From positions 10,841,430 to 10,905,429 of the forward strand of contig CM057129.1 in NCBI GenBank assembly GCA_029964075.1: a stretch of DNA of 64,000 nt, given 5' to 3'. Numbering within the stretch: position 1 is the stretch's first letter; each line of letters starts with the position of its first letter. The notes under the pieces were generated by a model. That model saw only the letters and a list, made by a program, of their open reading frames with translations, was not told where the DNA came from and did no database searches. Below, piece by piece: positions 1 through 11,357 of the stretch. This stretch comes from Patiria pectinifera. Its lineage: Eukaryota > Echinodermata > Asteroidea > Valvatida > Asterinidae. Both the position numbers and the translations under genes were made by a program.

Positions 1-303
1 CCGGGTACAAGTTTCGATCTCGAGACCGGCGCTTTCACATGTAGTGTGCCGGGCACCTACGTATTTACGTTTTCTGTTCTGAAGTATAGCAACAGCGGTT
101 ATCTTTACATCCATCTTGTTAAAAACGACTACAAGGTGATCAGTACCAATGGTCAAGCAAATCAGCGTGGTCAGTTGTCTGGTAGCGCGGTGCTGGTTCT
201 GCATCGAGGAGACACGGTGTATCTTACGATGGCCGGTAGGGTGCATAGTGGTTCCACCCATCACTGGACCTCATTCAGTGGCTTTCTCCTTTTCTCCGAA
301 TAA
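1..303 (+). CDS. C1q/collagen protein, copy 1 (3' end only)
   Basis: The window opens inside the coding exon, so only the last 100 codons are visible, open from base 1 to the TAA at 301-303. They are the C-terminal two thirds of a C1q domain: the [13 protein letters not shown] strand, a loop segment, [16 protein letters not shown] and the closing SFSGFLLF strand. The collagen stalk and signal peptide seen in the other copies must lie upstream. It ends FLLFSE like copies 4 and 5, and its 3' flank is nearly the same as that of copy 4, so those two are the closest pair here. The conserved cysteine before the VPG turn is kept. A poly(A) hexamer AATAAA overlaps the stop codon (299-304). Confidence 0.9.
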   Translation, partial: PGTSFDLETGAFTCSVPGTYVFTFSVLKYSNSGYLYIHLVKNDYKVISTNGQANQRGQLSGSAVLVLHRGDTVYLTMAGRVHSGSTHHWTSFSGFLLFSE

Positions 304-579
304 ATAAATAAATAATAAATAAAATTAAATCACAACGCACAAATATACAGGAGTAGTGCTGCAGTTTTTTTGTTTTCGCTTTCCATTTTGCCAAAAAAGT
401 AACCAATGAATTAAAAGAAAAATGTTCAATGTCATGATAATAAGAAAGATGATTGATTCTTAATACAAAGCATTTTACATTCAAGTATCTAAACTGCGTA
501 AAAACAGTTCATTAAAAAGAAGTTAAATGACTTTTGAAAAAGAAGGTTTTAGCTGCGATTGAAAAAACATTCAAATTCG

Positions 580-760
580 TTATTTTTTGCTCAAATAACG
601 TGGAATCTGCACGGTCACCGTATGCCTTGCCAGGCTTTGGACGAACTTTAGGAAGGTTGAACTGAACCCCATCACAGCTTTTAGTGCGAATGTTAAACGC
701 ATGAACTGATAAGTTTGTACCGAAGAATCTTGAATTCATTCTGCACCGTAACCGACATCC
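580..760 (-). mobile_element. LINE relic (reverse transcriptase C-terminal tail)
   Basis: On the minus strand the residues KAYGDRA are readable, preceded by FNLPKVRP. In the better preserved copy at 63170-63480 the same sequence continues in another frame as LWNRLP and RNLR. The order P-x-[T/R]...YGDRAF...LWNxLPxxLR is the usual tail of CR1/jockey-type LINE reverse transcriptases. This copy lacks the LWNRLP stretch and is not functional. Confidence 0.4.
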
Positions 761-2554
761 AACTTAGTTCCTGAATTATGGGCGTACGACCCTTCCTTCT
801 GCATATATGTTATTATTTTTAAACTGGTAATCGTATGAAAAGACATAAACCGTTACAATAGTCTGTCTGGGAAGTAACAAATGCATGTATTAAAATATAT
901 TGTTATTGTTTTTTTTTTCATTTGCATTTCGCATACCGTATACAGCCAGCGATTAAATGAAGTATGGTGATATCATTAATTTATTCATCCTCGGAAACTT
1001 TTTTTTCTTGAAAATACAAGAGTTTCAAAAAGCGCCACAGTGAACCAAGAACTCTCAACTTTTGTTAAACACTTTATTGTATCCCAGGTTAAACATGTAC
1101 AATTGAGTTTTTGTTTCATGTTAAAAGTTGAGATTTAGAGCTTTCACTTTGATGAAATTGTTTACGATTTAATGTAAGTTTAGTTGATAATGTGACACTA
1201 TATCAGAAGATTACGCAATTATGATTCTATAGTATCAATTTGATTGTAAGAATTTTTTCTCTAAGTATATATTTGAGGATGTGCTCTTGTAAGCAGCTAA
1301 ACCAATTAAAGCACAGAAATTAATCCTATTAAACATGTGATCAGTATCGAATATAAATACTCATAAACTGTGTTTGAACATTACTTTAACTGAACATTTA
1401 GCTTTAAACAATATGGAAAACCTTGTCCCACTCGTAATACATTCCGTCGAATTCCTCTCAAGAAAGTACAATTACAGAGTAAATTACAGAGTAACATTGT
1501 CGTTGAAATGAACGAGCAAATCCCAGTCTGACTTTTACAAACAAATTAATTTCTTATTAAGTACTTAAATCTGTGATTATAGATAACAATTCTAATCCCT
1601 TTGATATTACAAATTATTGCAAACAGAGTCAGTTAATGACCTGTATTTTTGTCCATATTTGTTTGTTTTGACTTGTAGATTTGGGGATCGGTGTTAATGA
1701 AAGGCCGGGTTAACATTGGTTGAGGATGGATGGGGTGGAGGATGAATGATTAGTGGTGTCGAGAGGGTTAGAAATTGAGGACGAAGGGCGGGGGAAACAA
1801 TGAATGGCACTAAGACGATGGTGTAGTCTACTTATCCCATTCACCCCACGGATTCTTAAAATGCTAAAACATGTAGACAGAACAAAATGAAAAATGAAAA
1901 ATGCTGGATGTCAGGCCCATGTATCTTTGCCCCCCCCCCTTCCCTCCCCCAACACAACCGGAAGCCCACCGACATTGTTGTTCTGCATCCGCCTGTGAAG
2001 GGCAGGGTGTTCAGGTTGGCTTGGGTTTGAAGGGTGATAGAGATATAAAGGTGGGTGCGTTTCGCAGATTAATGGGAGATGGGTGAGAATGAGAGCATTG
2101 GTGAGAGAGGCTGAATAGGGTGAAAGCTGTACGATTTCCTCACACGCTCATCTTACAAACGCCGGGTATGTTAGGGCCAGGGTCATCGCCACGTGCATGG
2201 GGGAGGTGGGTGTGCAGGGGCGGATCCAGGAATTTTTGCAGGGGGAGGGGTTCATCGGCAAAACAAATCTGACATGCAGACAGGTTTTTTTTCTCCGGAC
2301 ACTTGGCCGCCAAAAGGCGGACATTATTATTCTTACCAGTAAAACATGTTCTTCCGCAATTTTTAAATATCCGTTGGCAGATTTATTTCAGTAACAATAG
2401 CTTTGCTGTACGTTCCCATGGTGGTAAACCATGGCCCCGGATGCAAATTTTCTTTTCCTAAACTACACCCACATACATGGTTGTTTAGCGCCCTCTACGA
2501 TACTTTTATGATACGTACGCAGGTATATAATTATATTTTCCCCCACATTTCGGC

Positions 2555-2700
2555 TAGCAGTGCGATAGCTTAGTCGATAGGGTTGTGATTTTGCATTGCA
2601 AAGTTGCAGGTTCGATTCACCGTTGTTTTGTCCCCGATTATTTTTTTTCTTTTCTAACCTTTAGGCTTCAGAGGATATTTTGTTACAGGGAAATAAAGTC
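2555..2700 (+). mobile_element. tRNA-derived SINE, copy A
   Basis: An A-box-like TAGCTTAGTCG (about 2566-2577) and a B-box GGTTCGATTCA (2609-2619) lie about 40 bp apart, as in an RNA polymerase III internal promoter. A T-rich tail follows. A second copy with changes in both boxes lies at about 54770-54900 in the equivalent place of unit D, so the insertion is older than that duplication. It has no good tRNA cloverleaf and is read as a SINE head, not a tRNA gene. Confidence 0.55.
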
Positions 2701-4451
2701 CGAATTTCATTACGTTCAAATTCATTTCTATTTTTCTAATTTATATTTTCTTCTCACGTAAAAAAAAAAAAATCGCGCCCATGCAGGATGGTAAAGGGTA
2801 CACACCGGTAAATAGGCCTAAACCCATCCGCCGAGTGCATGAAAGAAAGTGAACCACTCAAAATATTCTATATTAGAGAGTTCTGAGAGCCATAAAATTG
2901 GGGATTTAAAGAGATAAGGCAATGAACCTCTGGCCCGGACTTGGGGCTTCCAATTCTGAGCATTTTGGATGTAATTGGAATCGAAAGTGGCGCTATTGTG
3001 TCATGTTGTGGAGGGATCGTTTTTGAAGATGGCTACTGTTCCACTTTGGAAAAAACTAGTAGGGGTCGCCTTTTTGGGGTGAGAATATCTCGAAAAGTCA
3101 ATAGTCAACCCACAAAAAAAATGAAAATAAAATAACAGATGACATGTTGATTATCTTTTTTTCTGTGGAGCTATACCCGTGAGAATTCTGAGTATTTTTA
3201 CAAGAATTTTGAAGTATGGGCATTTAGCACTGGTGTCTATGGGAATTATAATACAGGGCTGCACCCCAAGACCTGTAAATCTACTCCCAAAGACATAAGT
3301 AATAACTACACGTACTTCCCGATTTCTGTTAGTAATACTCATGATTGTAGGTCTCCAACGCATGGTGTTTGAAATTTTAATTGAATACATGAAGTATTTC
3401 TTAAGTTGTTACCCCCAAAACGAGTTAATACTGTATTTCAAAATTAGAATTTCGTCCAGTGATTTGTCATGATGACTGCGTAACATTATGAGATTTAATA
3501 TTATGGGGAAACTGTCAAACAATGAAACAATAATACATGTCTGACCGAAACAAATATAGTATCTTAAACGCGAAAAATACAAGCCGAATGAAAACAGAAA
3601 GTCAACGTCCAAGAAATATGACACACTCGTTTTTTGGGGGCCGGGCAATAACCCGAGCCTACCAGGCCCAGATGTGTTAGGTTGTAACTTCGGCCAGTAA
3701 TCGGTCTTGATGTATTACTCATAAGGATATTCTATTTCGCGAGAAACCGTCAAACAACTAATGAAAGTTTTTTTCGAGAAAGGGCGCGCTAAATAAAACT
3801 AGTGTTAAGTTTTCATCAATAGAGGGGGCGCCTCATAAATAGTGGTCTCCATAAAGCGAGCAACTGCCAAGCCCCCATTGGCAAAAACCATAAACGTAAA
3901 ACATTATCTGCAATTGTGTGTTTTCTTGTGGTGTCCCCCCCCCCCAGCTGGTAATGTGGCTCCTCCCCCCTCCCCCATGCCCAGAGCTGGCAAAGGTGCT
4001 GCTCCTCAGACGCTCAGGTTAATACTGATTCCCAATAAATTTCTCTCATCCAAACTTCATTTAAGAAAAAAAAAAGGCTTGTTTCCGCTGTCATATGAAA
4101 ATCAGACTCCTGTGAAAACTTATAACACATTTACCCTAGTATTGGTTGAACATGTCTTACTTCGGTAAACGTATTTACCAAATTGAATTCAATGTACAAG
4201 TTACCTAGATTGCACACTTGTTATGCGGGTAATGAAGATACCCTGAAACATTTCTTATATATTTTCGCTCAACTCAACCGAGTGCGAAAACGCTTGCCCG
4301 TGTTTAAGTGCATTTGAAAGAAAGTTTTGCATTTTTGAATGAGCGAGGGTGAGAAATTGGACTAAAATTTGAATGAAGATGCTGCTTTAAAACTCACATA
4401 ATTTTGTCTTCTACAAACATTAATGTGATTGACTTACTAGCACCCTATTAT

Positions 4452-5119
4452 TGGTTAAACTCTCTCGCGTGAGCGGTCACTCTGCTAATTATCACCAGCT
4501 AGACACGCACTATAATATTAATGAGTCTGTATTTCATAGGGTCCTAAATTCACGCTACCCCGGATAAGAGACACCCCGGCGAAGACAGGCCCAATGCAGT
4601 ATCATTTATTAATCTTCGGAAGGATTTGTTTTCTTTCTAAAAAAAAACCCCAAAACAAACAAAGAAATGATAAGATATAGAATATAAATTCTAAAAAAAC
4701 AAGGTCTTGAAAACACCAGTTTTTGATTAAAAGAAAATGAAAAGGAAGAGTGAAATCGAATTCTACGGAAAGTAGAATTGCAAAGACATTTTGGATATTT
4801 ACCCAAAAAAATTAAGAAATCGTTTGTCGTCGAAATGAACGAGCAAATACCAATCTGGCTCTTGTGAACAAATGTATTACTAAGTACTTAAATCAGTGAT
4901 TATTATTAACAATTGTAGTCAATTTGATATTAAAAATATTTGCACCAATTCAGTGAATTACTTTGTTTTTTGTAAACTGTTATTTTGCTGTTTTGTCGTC
5001 TTCAATTTGGGGTTTGTGTTCAAGGCCCGATACAGATGTGTGTCGAGGGGGTTAGGGGTTGAAAATGGGAGGGGCAACACAACCGATACCAATAGTTATT
5101 TACCTTTCAATAATTGAAC
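4452..5119. repeat. Beta block start, copy A
   Basis: Begins with TTGGTTAAACTCTCTCGCG-like sequence that is also found just right of the Ngaro element in unit B (26161 on) and in unit C (about 45034 on). It is AT-rich, with no coding signal. It marks the boundary between the 3'-flank block and the block that leads to the next promoter. Confidence 0.65.
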
Positions 5120-5127
5120 AAGAGCAG

Positions 5128-6755
5128 CAGTGTTGTAGTACTCGTACTGAAGTACTACTCGAGTACTTTTTTTGAGTATTCGTACTCGAATGTCAAAGTA
5201 CTCATTCTCGATACGACGGTACTTGTACTCGAGCAACAAAGTACTCGTACTCGCACATTTCGAAATTGTACTCAATCATCATAGTACTCGTACTTGAATA
5301 ACAGCACACGATAAAATAAAGTACTCGTACTCGAATAGCAGTCCTCGATAAAAAAAAAAAAATGGCATAGCACATACGTTACCACGGCCTTATTTTATCG
5401 ATACTTTTGAGTTTCAAAATGATCGATTGCGGAGAAATCGAAATGTTCTCTACTCTACGCACGTCAATCCGTACAAACACAATTAACAGCTAGCCGTGAC
5501 TGGGTCTGTATATATGTCTGACTGGGCCTGGGCCAATTACCCACAATGACCCATTTGCCGTATGTGGGCACAATGGGCGATCATTGTACACATTGTACGC
5601 TGAGGTGTTCCTCAAGATTGGCGTACGATTAACTTGGGTGATTGGAGCAAAGCCGTTATCTGAACCCCGGTTTCGGTCCTTTAATTAATACGGGTCAAGC
5701 CCCATTGTGAATGTGCATGAATGGAAAAAGAGACAAAGTCGAAGCCGAAGTTTGAAAAACGGCCCCTAGTCTGGTTACGGCAGCAGGTCCACAACGGCCT
5801 AGCCTTAAACAGAGGCCTATGAATGGGAAGCAGTCTAAATGCGTACTGCAAAAAAACCACGCGAATCTGCCGGGGGTTTTGCATGCACGTTGCATGTACT
5901 TTTGTACGTGTACGCTTACGCTTGCCTGTGTGGCACTTCAGTCACTGTTTTGTACCCAAATTGTATACGTTGTTCGTGCAAAGAACCCCAAAATACATGT
6001 GTCATGTCGTCTGTGTCCTCTGTTGTGAAGTTTGGGTAAAAAGATCACAGGGAGTTTGTCCAAAATGGTGTGAAACGCCACAGTGCAGCGTGCATGTTTT
6101 GTGCTGTTCGCATATCAGAAACATAATGGGACAACTTCGAACTCATATCTTCGAACTTCATCAAGCATATGCGGAACTTCATCAGGCATTTTGCGGAAGA
6201 AACAGCCTGCTTTTGTAAAAACACTTAGAACAGAGGTTGAAACTAAGTAGAAATAAAGAATCGTTTTCTCGGCCATTTGAATGCTTGTGGTGCTTGCGGG
6301 TTTTTTTTTTTTCAGTCTGAGAAATCTAAGGACCCGAAAATACATGAATAATAATAATACAAATTAAATGCAAAACACGGTATAGATTAATTCTAATAAA
6401 TGACAGTGGACCTAAACGTTCATGTCTGTATCTCATCTGTGCAGCATTTCCTTGGAAAATACATTTACATTGATTTGAGACTGCTGTTGCTGATTTAAAA
6501 ACAGAAACAAATTAACTTTAAAAAAATTGAAAAAGCTTACAAAGACGAACTCTATCACAAGTGATTAACAGTACACATAATGTTAGGCTTCAAGTACAAT
6601 ATACCCGGTGTCGTATTCAGTTATACAAGTACTCGTACTCGTACTCGGAATACAAGTGCTCGTACTCGTACTCGGAAGTACTCGTACTCGTACTCGGCAA
6701 CCTAGGTACTCGGCAGTACACGGTACTTGGAAAAAAGTACTCGACTTCAACACTG
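5128..6755. mobile_element. hAT-like non-autonomous DNA transposon
   Basis: The element begins CAGTGTTG and ends CAACACTG, a terminal inverted repeat of the hAT type. It is flanked by 8-bp near-identical direct repeats AAGAGCAG (5120-5127) and AAGACCAG (6756-6763). Unit B has the empty site at about 27180-27203, with a single copy of this octamer region. The subterminal 200 bp at each end are full of TACTCG/GTACTCGTACTCG repeats in opposite orientation. No transposase is recognisable in the middle, and the small ORFs there have no domain I can name, so I call it non-autonomous. Confidence 0.75.
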
Positions 6756-6842
6756 AAGACCAGTAAATATTACTAAGACGATGGCGTAGTCCACTCGTTT
6801 CATTTCCCCCAAGGATTCTTGAAATATAATGATTAATAATGT

Positions 6843-7144
6843 ACTCGCAGCTGGGATGCTGAATTGCGAAGGACTCGGCTACAACGTGGTCGGGCCGCTG
6901 GCACGTAAAGGTGCCTATGGCTGCCGACCACATCGACCCATATATGACCACGGAGCACAGCCTGAGATCGAAAGTGTTTGATTTTGCCGGAGGGAGGAAA
7001 ACCGGAGGGCACAGGGAAAACCCCCATTGCACAGGAGAGAACCAAAGCACAACTCTACTTACATGTGATCCGCGGCCAGGATTCGTTTAGGTGGTCACCT
7101 TGTTTAGAGGCGAGCGCTTTACGCACAAGCCACCCACGCCACCC
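6843..7144 (-). mobile_element. tRNA-derived SINE (second family), copy A
   Basis: A minus-strand SINE whose head is at the right end. The family is best read at 27270-27588, where the B box is GGTTCGAATCC; here the B box is damaged. The body contains GCTGCCGACCACATCGACCC-like sequence and a CCGGAGGGAGGAAAACCGG stretch. Copies occupy equivalent places in units B, C (short) and D (short), so insertion preceded duplication of the units. Confidence 0.6.
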
Positions 7145-8601
7145 AAAATGCTAGTATAATGTATTCAGGAAAAATAATAAAGGAAAAATGAAACGCATCC
7201 CCACGCTTTTCGATTCTGTAACGGCCAGCTTGAAGAGTATCAGGCCCTTTTACCTGCCCCTCCCCTCCTAGTCCGTGGGACGAGAGCCCGAAAACGCTTT
7301 AGTTTTCGAGATAGCGATCTGGTTCACCGAATTTTATAAAACTTGCCAGATATGTAGATTATGGTGTACTATATCAGAAAAACGTTGTTCCCCGGTCCAC
7401 GAATTGTTTGGGAATGAGAAATTCTACGACAAAAACACGCACGAATTGTGCATGAGAAAAAAGAAAGAAATGGCGCCCTCTTTTGACATAGCAAATATAC
7501 ATTTTACACGCAATGCATGCACGCGCGAGGCGGGTTCGCCCGTCTTGCTGAACATTTGTTTAATGTTAGATTCTAGCCTTTTTATTTGTAATTATTACTA
7601 AAGCAAGATGCTTATTACAGTTAAGTTCAATTTGAAATAACCAGGGTGTTCCTTATATTATAAAATATCTTGTAAATGACAAGCCTTTATGAAAGAATAA
7701 TGTGTAAAACCCATGAGCCCCAGAACTTGCAAGTTGCTTCGTTATGATATCCCACAAAAACTGTAAATCAGTCAATCTTCTCTAAATGGCTGCTAGTTAG
7801 CTGAAACGCATGATCATCATTAATATGGGGCAGGTGTCATACTTAAATTGATTTAAATTTAGATTATATTTGATAAGAACGATTTGAAACAATAAATAAC
7901 AAATACGATCCAAATACTGTTTCTATAACTTTTTTATTCCAACTTTGATGTGCTGTACATGACATACTGCATTCAGCCAAAAGAAATACACAGATGGAAA
8001 AATCTTAATCAGTTAGTGTTGTTTTCTTGAATGAACAATTTGAGTAAAGACGGCAGGTACCTCAAACAGGATGAGTTCATGTATTCCAAATTAAATGACA
8101 AAGATCCTCCCCAGAAGAAAGAGCCCCAAAAGAACAGCTTCCAGTAGCAAATAACTTTACAAAAGTTGTTTAAGGTATGCAGGCATTCCACTTTAAGTAA
8201 AAACTTGGATTCAAAACCATCTAGTATACATTTGTTTCTTGAACTTCTGTTTTAAACGACGATACAACCAATTATTTCCTTTTGGGCCCTATTCATTTCC
8301 CAAATCCCAATATACACCACATCAAACATTCATAAGGGTTTAATACAACTTCAAACACACCTTATGCAGTGTTACATGTATCTTTTTGCCGATTTGGTTA
8401 ACAGCCTTCATGAAAAAGAAATTAAAACAAAAATAAGTTTTCTAAATGCCAGTTTGTAAACAAACACAAATGTGTTTTCACAGATATCAATTATTCTGAC
8501 CACAACAATGCAATGGCACTTCCTCAGTTGAATTTCTGCAATTACAGTACATGTATAAGTGTCAAATACAAGAAACAATAAGAGCAATTACACAAATGCA
8601 C

Positions 8602-11043
8602 CTAAACAATTCTGAGCACATCCATTTTGGATTTGACAATGTGCATAAGAAGTTCTTCATTGTTGTTGTCTTCCGCCGCCTGTAGCAATCTTTCAGCCTG
8701 TAGGGTAGTACATGTGACCAGGGGTTTTTGCCTCCTCTTCCTTGTGACTCGGCAGGTCACACACTTCTCCTTCCTGCAAAGGATGCACTGTTTGGGAAAA
8801 ACATGTTGTGATCTTGCTGCAGTCTTGGAAACCGTTTGCGTGGCTGGACGGAGTCTTCTCTTTTTTTCACAGGGGGGTGGGGAACCTTTTTGGCTGTTTC
8901 AGTTTCTAGAATACAGTAGAGAAACATAAAATACAATCTTATTCAACTGTTTACATGTAATTAACATTTATTTGGTTGTATTTATTAAAATAAGGCCATT
9001 TTTTTCAAGGAAAATGCTGTGTTGCTCTCAAATAAACAAAATCAGGAGGGTACATGTCATGTTTCTTCCTTAAATTTGTGATATTATCTTTTTTTTGGGG
9101 GGGGGTTGTCGGATGGGGAGGGTAAACAACAATATACATTAAAACCTTCCCCTTCTTCCAAATTACAAATAAATGGAAAGAAAGTGATCAGTTCTTGGGC
9201 CTAATACTGGTATACACATGTGCATGTACATGGCCATGTATATATTTGTGGATGGTACACTAGCCCAGGTGGACTCCCTTTCCTCCCTACGTTGCACGTA
9301 CATTGCGTTTTTATGGCTAAAAGTAAAAGTTTCAAAAGATACATTAAACTCTTTGGACTGTCTTTTCATAAACAAAATATATTTCACATGGACACTGGGT
9401 GAACTGAACTATTTGACAACAGTTTTCCAGTGTAACTTAGTTACAGACATCAGATAAATACTGGGGGGAGGGAGACGGGGTCAGACAAGTCGACCGTTGA
9501 GACAACTCGACTATATCGGGACAGGTCGACCGTTGAGACAACTTGACCGCTGAGACAACTGGACCAACTGTGCGATAAATGGAAAGACAAGTCGACCGTT
9601 GAGACAAGTCGCCTCGCAAGTTTTGGGCCTAGTTTCGGGGATAGTACCGGGGATTTTGACGGCGGCTGATCGCCGTTTGGGAGTGATGACACATGAGGTG
9701 TTTTTTTGCATATAACAGAGCCGATATAGCGCAGCGTGATTGTCCGTGCACATCGTTTGTTTTTCTCAAGGCCACGTGCGCGCATCCCCGGTCAACGTGG
9801 TCGTACCGTGCACGGTGGCATCGTTTTTGCCGGGACTGTACGCCCATTTGCCTGGCCGGTCAACGTGCCCGCGTGCCGGGCCCGGCCCGGTCCTCTCGGG
9901 CGGGCGGGGCGCACCGTACCGACGCTACGCCCTCTGTACATCGAGTATGCCTGCGCCGCACCCGTGATAGGTCTTGCCACAGATTTGTGCAACTTTTTCT
10001 GCTCCACGTGTATTCATGTCCATTAAGTCGAGCAGTCTCAACGGTCGACTTGTCCCGAGTCGAGTTGTCTCAACGGTCGACTTGTCTGACATTCAGGGAG
10101 ATTATCAACAGCACCTCACAAATATACTTGTATAAGTTTATCACCCCATCATCTCCCTGCAGGTTTTTTTTCATGAAGGTTACCAAATTTGTTAATGAAT
10201 AAAAATGGAAGCAACAGTTTCTATACAAATAAAATGTACCTGCAACCTTTAGACTTCTCTTTTTGCTGGGCTTGAACTGCTCTCTTCACCTTGGACTTGT
10301 CAGTGTACAGAATGTAGCATGACCTATACAGAAAAAAAAATGTGGAGGTTTACATTTACATAGTACCAACATGACCAATAGGCCTACCATGACTACACAA
10401 TTGCAAGGCACTAACATCAGAACATGTTGACTAACGTTTATACACAATATTGACTGCATTTAAGTAGTTTTAGGAAGGCATAAAAATCTATATGTACTGC
10501 ATTCAGGCCCCCCTATGTCATGAATTTTCAGAGCCCCCCCCCCCCCCTTAATGCCCTTGCCCTTATTTTATCTCGATCATCATGATCATAAAATAGTCAA
10601 GTCTCTGGTCATGGACATGATGGTAGGTTACTAGATATTACACAATCTCGAAGTGAAGGGAAGTGTATGATTTGTATCTCACCGATGATGACCGGCATTC
10701 TCTAGGATCGTGAGATTGCAACCGCATACTGACGGGCTGATCATGCTGATCCGTAGCAACACTTGCGCCGGCTGACGTGGCGCATGTTTAGGCGATGAAC
10801 TGCCTTGGCCCTGGCCCTTCATGCCCTTGCTATCTCGGCTTGCGGTCCTTTTATGAAGGCCTTCCAGACGTCGGTATACTCGAGGAAACGTGACCAGCTG
10901 TGCTCCGTAAATAACTGCACTTCACCCTTTCCAGTCGGAAAGTGCATGAGACACTGAACTGATGATTTTGGAGCATTTTCTTCACCTGTCTCCGCTGCGG
11001 TCTCGGACTCGGTACTTCCTTCCGACGACATGGACGACGCCAT
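8602..11043 (-). CDS. Spliced gene of unknown function inside the transposon
   Basis: I read three coding exons. Exon 1 (11043-10683) starts MASSMSSEGS, is acidic and serine-rich, and contains FTEHSWSRFLEYTDVWKAF. It ends at a good donor (CG|gtgaga) with the codons GHHR. Exon 2 (10323-10240) continues in phase as SCYILYTDKSKVKRAVQAQQ, so the joint reads HHRSCY. Exon 3 (8893-8602) gives SQHVFPKQCILCRKEK, then LQAERLLQAAEDNNNEELL and a stop. Spaced Cys and H-R-x-C-Y motifs of this kind resemble large uncharacterised repetitive proteins of invertebrates, possibly zinc-binding; that family link is from memory. The frame changes by one base inside exon 1 near 10845, so the gene is probably decayed or the base is an error. 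The exon 3 acceptor is the second AG, because the first gives an immediate stop. The usual C-terminal half of such proteins is not visible. Confidence 0.4.
9480..10090. mobile_element. GC-rich foldback MITE with perfect 32-bp TIRs
   Basis: The first 32 bp (9480-9511, starting GTCAGACAAGTCGACCGTTG) and the last 32 bp (10059-10090) are exact reverse complements. The match continues for about 23 bp more after a 4-base offset. Inside the left arm the motif GTCGACCGTTGAGACAA recurs at about 9525 and 9594, with a degenerate copy near 9546. The core (about 9770-9960) is extremely GC-rich compared with everything around it. It sits in the 10239-8894 intron of the transposon-borne gene, so it is nested. 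No ORF has domain content. Confidence 0.75.
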
Positions 11044-11357
11044 GTTGGACTCGCCTCTTGTCGACGTATATAGAACGTGCAATTTGATTGGTTCTTTGGC
11101 GACGCAACACAAACCTTGCACGTTATTGGTTGATTTTTATCCTCTCTCGGGCGATTTATTTGTCTAACGATTTTTTGGCTGTAACCTCGAATTTGATGTT
11201 AATTAAAATTCATTTGTGAAGTCCCAAACCACCCACGAATGCGGGAACGTGGTTTGTTAGCGCTTTCTATTTTTGATCAATGGAATGAGAAATATTAGAA
11301 AAAATTCGGAAACCAGATCGCGTAACGAGCGAAAAAAAGGCCTCGTCCCACGGACTA

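Larger units (their letters stand above)
304..4451. repeat. Alpha block, copy A (3' flank of copy 1)
   Basis: Non-coding, AT-rich DNA repeated, with substitutions and indels, downstream of copy 3 (about 39675-44390), copy 4 (52635-56080) and copy 5 (62936 to the window end). It holds a LINE relic (about 580-760), a tRNA-like SINE head (about 2555-2630), a repeat beginning GGCGGATCCAGG near 2221, and a piece starting near 2790 (TGCACACCGGTAAATAG-like) that also occurs near 34795, 35765, 43127 and 55265. I see no open reading frame with coding character; short ORFs here are not kept between the block copies. Confidence 0.7.
7269..11357. mobile_element. 4.1-kb TIR DNA transposon carrying a spliced gene
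   Basis: The ends are inverted copies of TAGTCCGTGGGACGAG (7269-7284 and 11342-11357). A second matching stretch GCGATCTGGTT-(c/t)-CCGAATTTT lies about 30 bp further in on both sides. Units B, C and D carry the uninterrupted sequence here (for example near 27705-27720), which shows that this is an insertion. The target duplication is unclear: a TA at each end would fit a TA-duplicating family, but I cannot fix the superfamily. Inside are a minus-strand multi-exon gene (11043 to 8602) and a GC-rich foldback element nested in one of its introns. The remaining interior is AT-rich and shows nothing else coding. Confidence 0.65.

Noticed and set aside
2555-2640. Possible tRNA gene
   Set aside because: A and B boxes are present, but the arms do not form a good cloverleaf, and a diverged copy occurs in unit D; a SINE head fits better.
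5823-6218. Plus-strand frame of 131 codons in the hAT-like element
   Set aside because: No transposase motif; cysteine-rich and low in conserved character; several overlapping frames of similar length.
6583-7050. Minus-strand frame of 155 codons
   Set aside because: It runs through the SINE body and the TACTCG array; the low-complexity STSTSTC-type tail comes from the array, and the frame is not kept in the SINE copies of units B-D.
9693-10202. Long open frames (up to 169 codons) on both strands near 9.45-10.2 kb
   Set aside because: They lie in the GC-rich foldback element and arise from its composition and inverted repeats; no domain, and overlapping frames on both strands.
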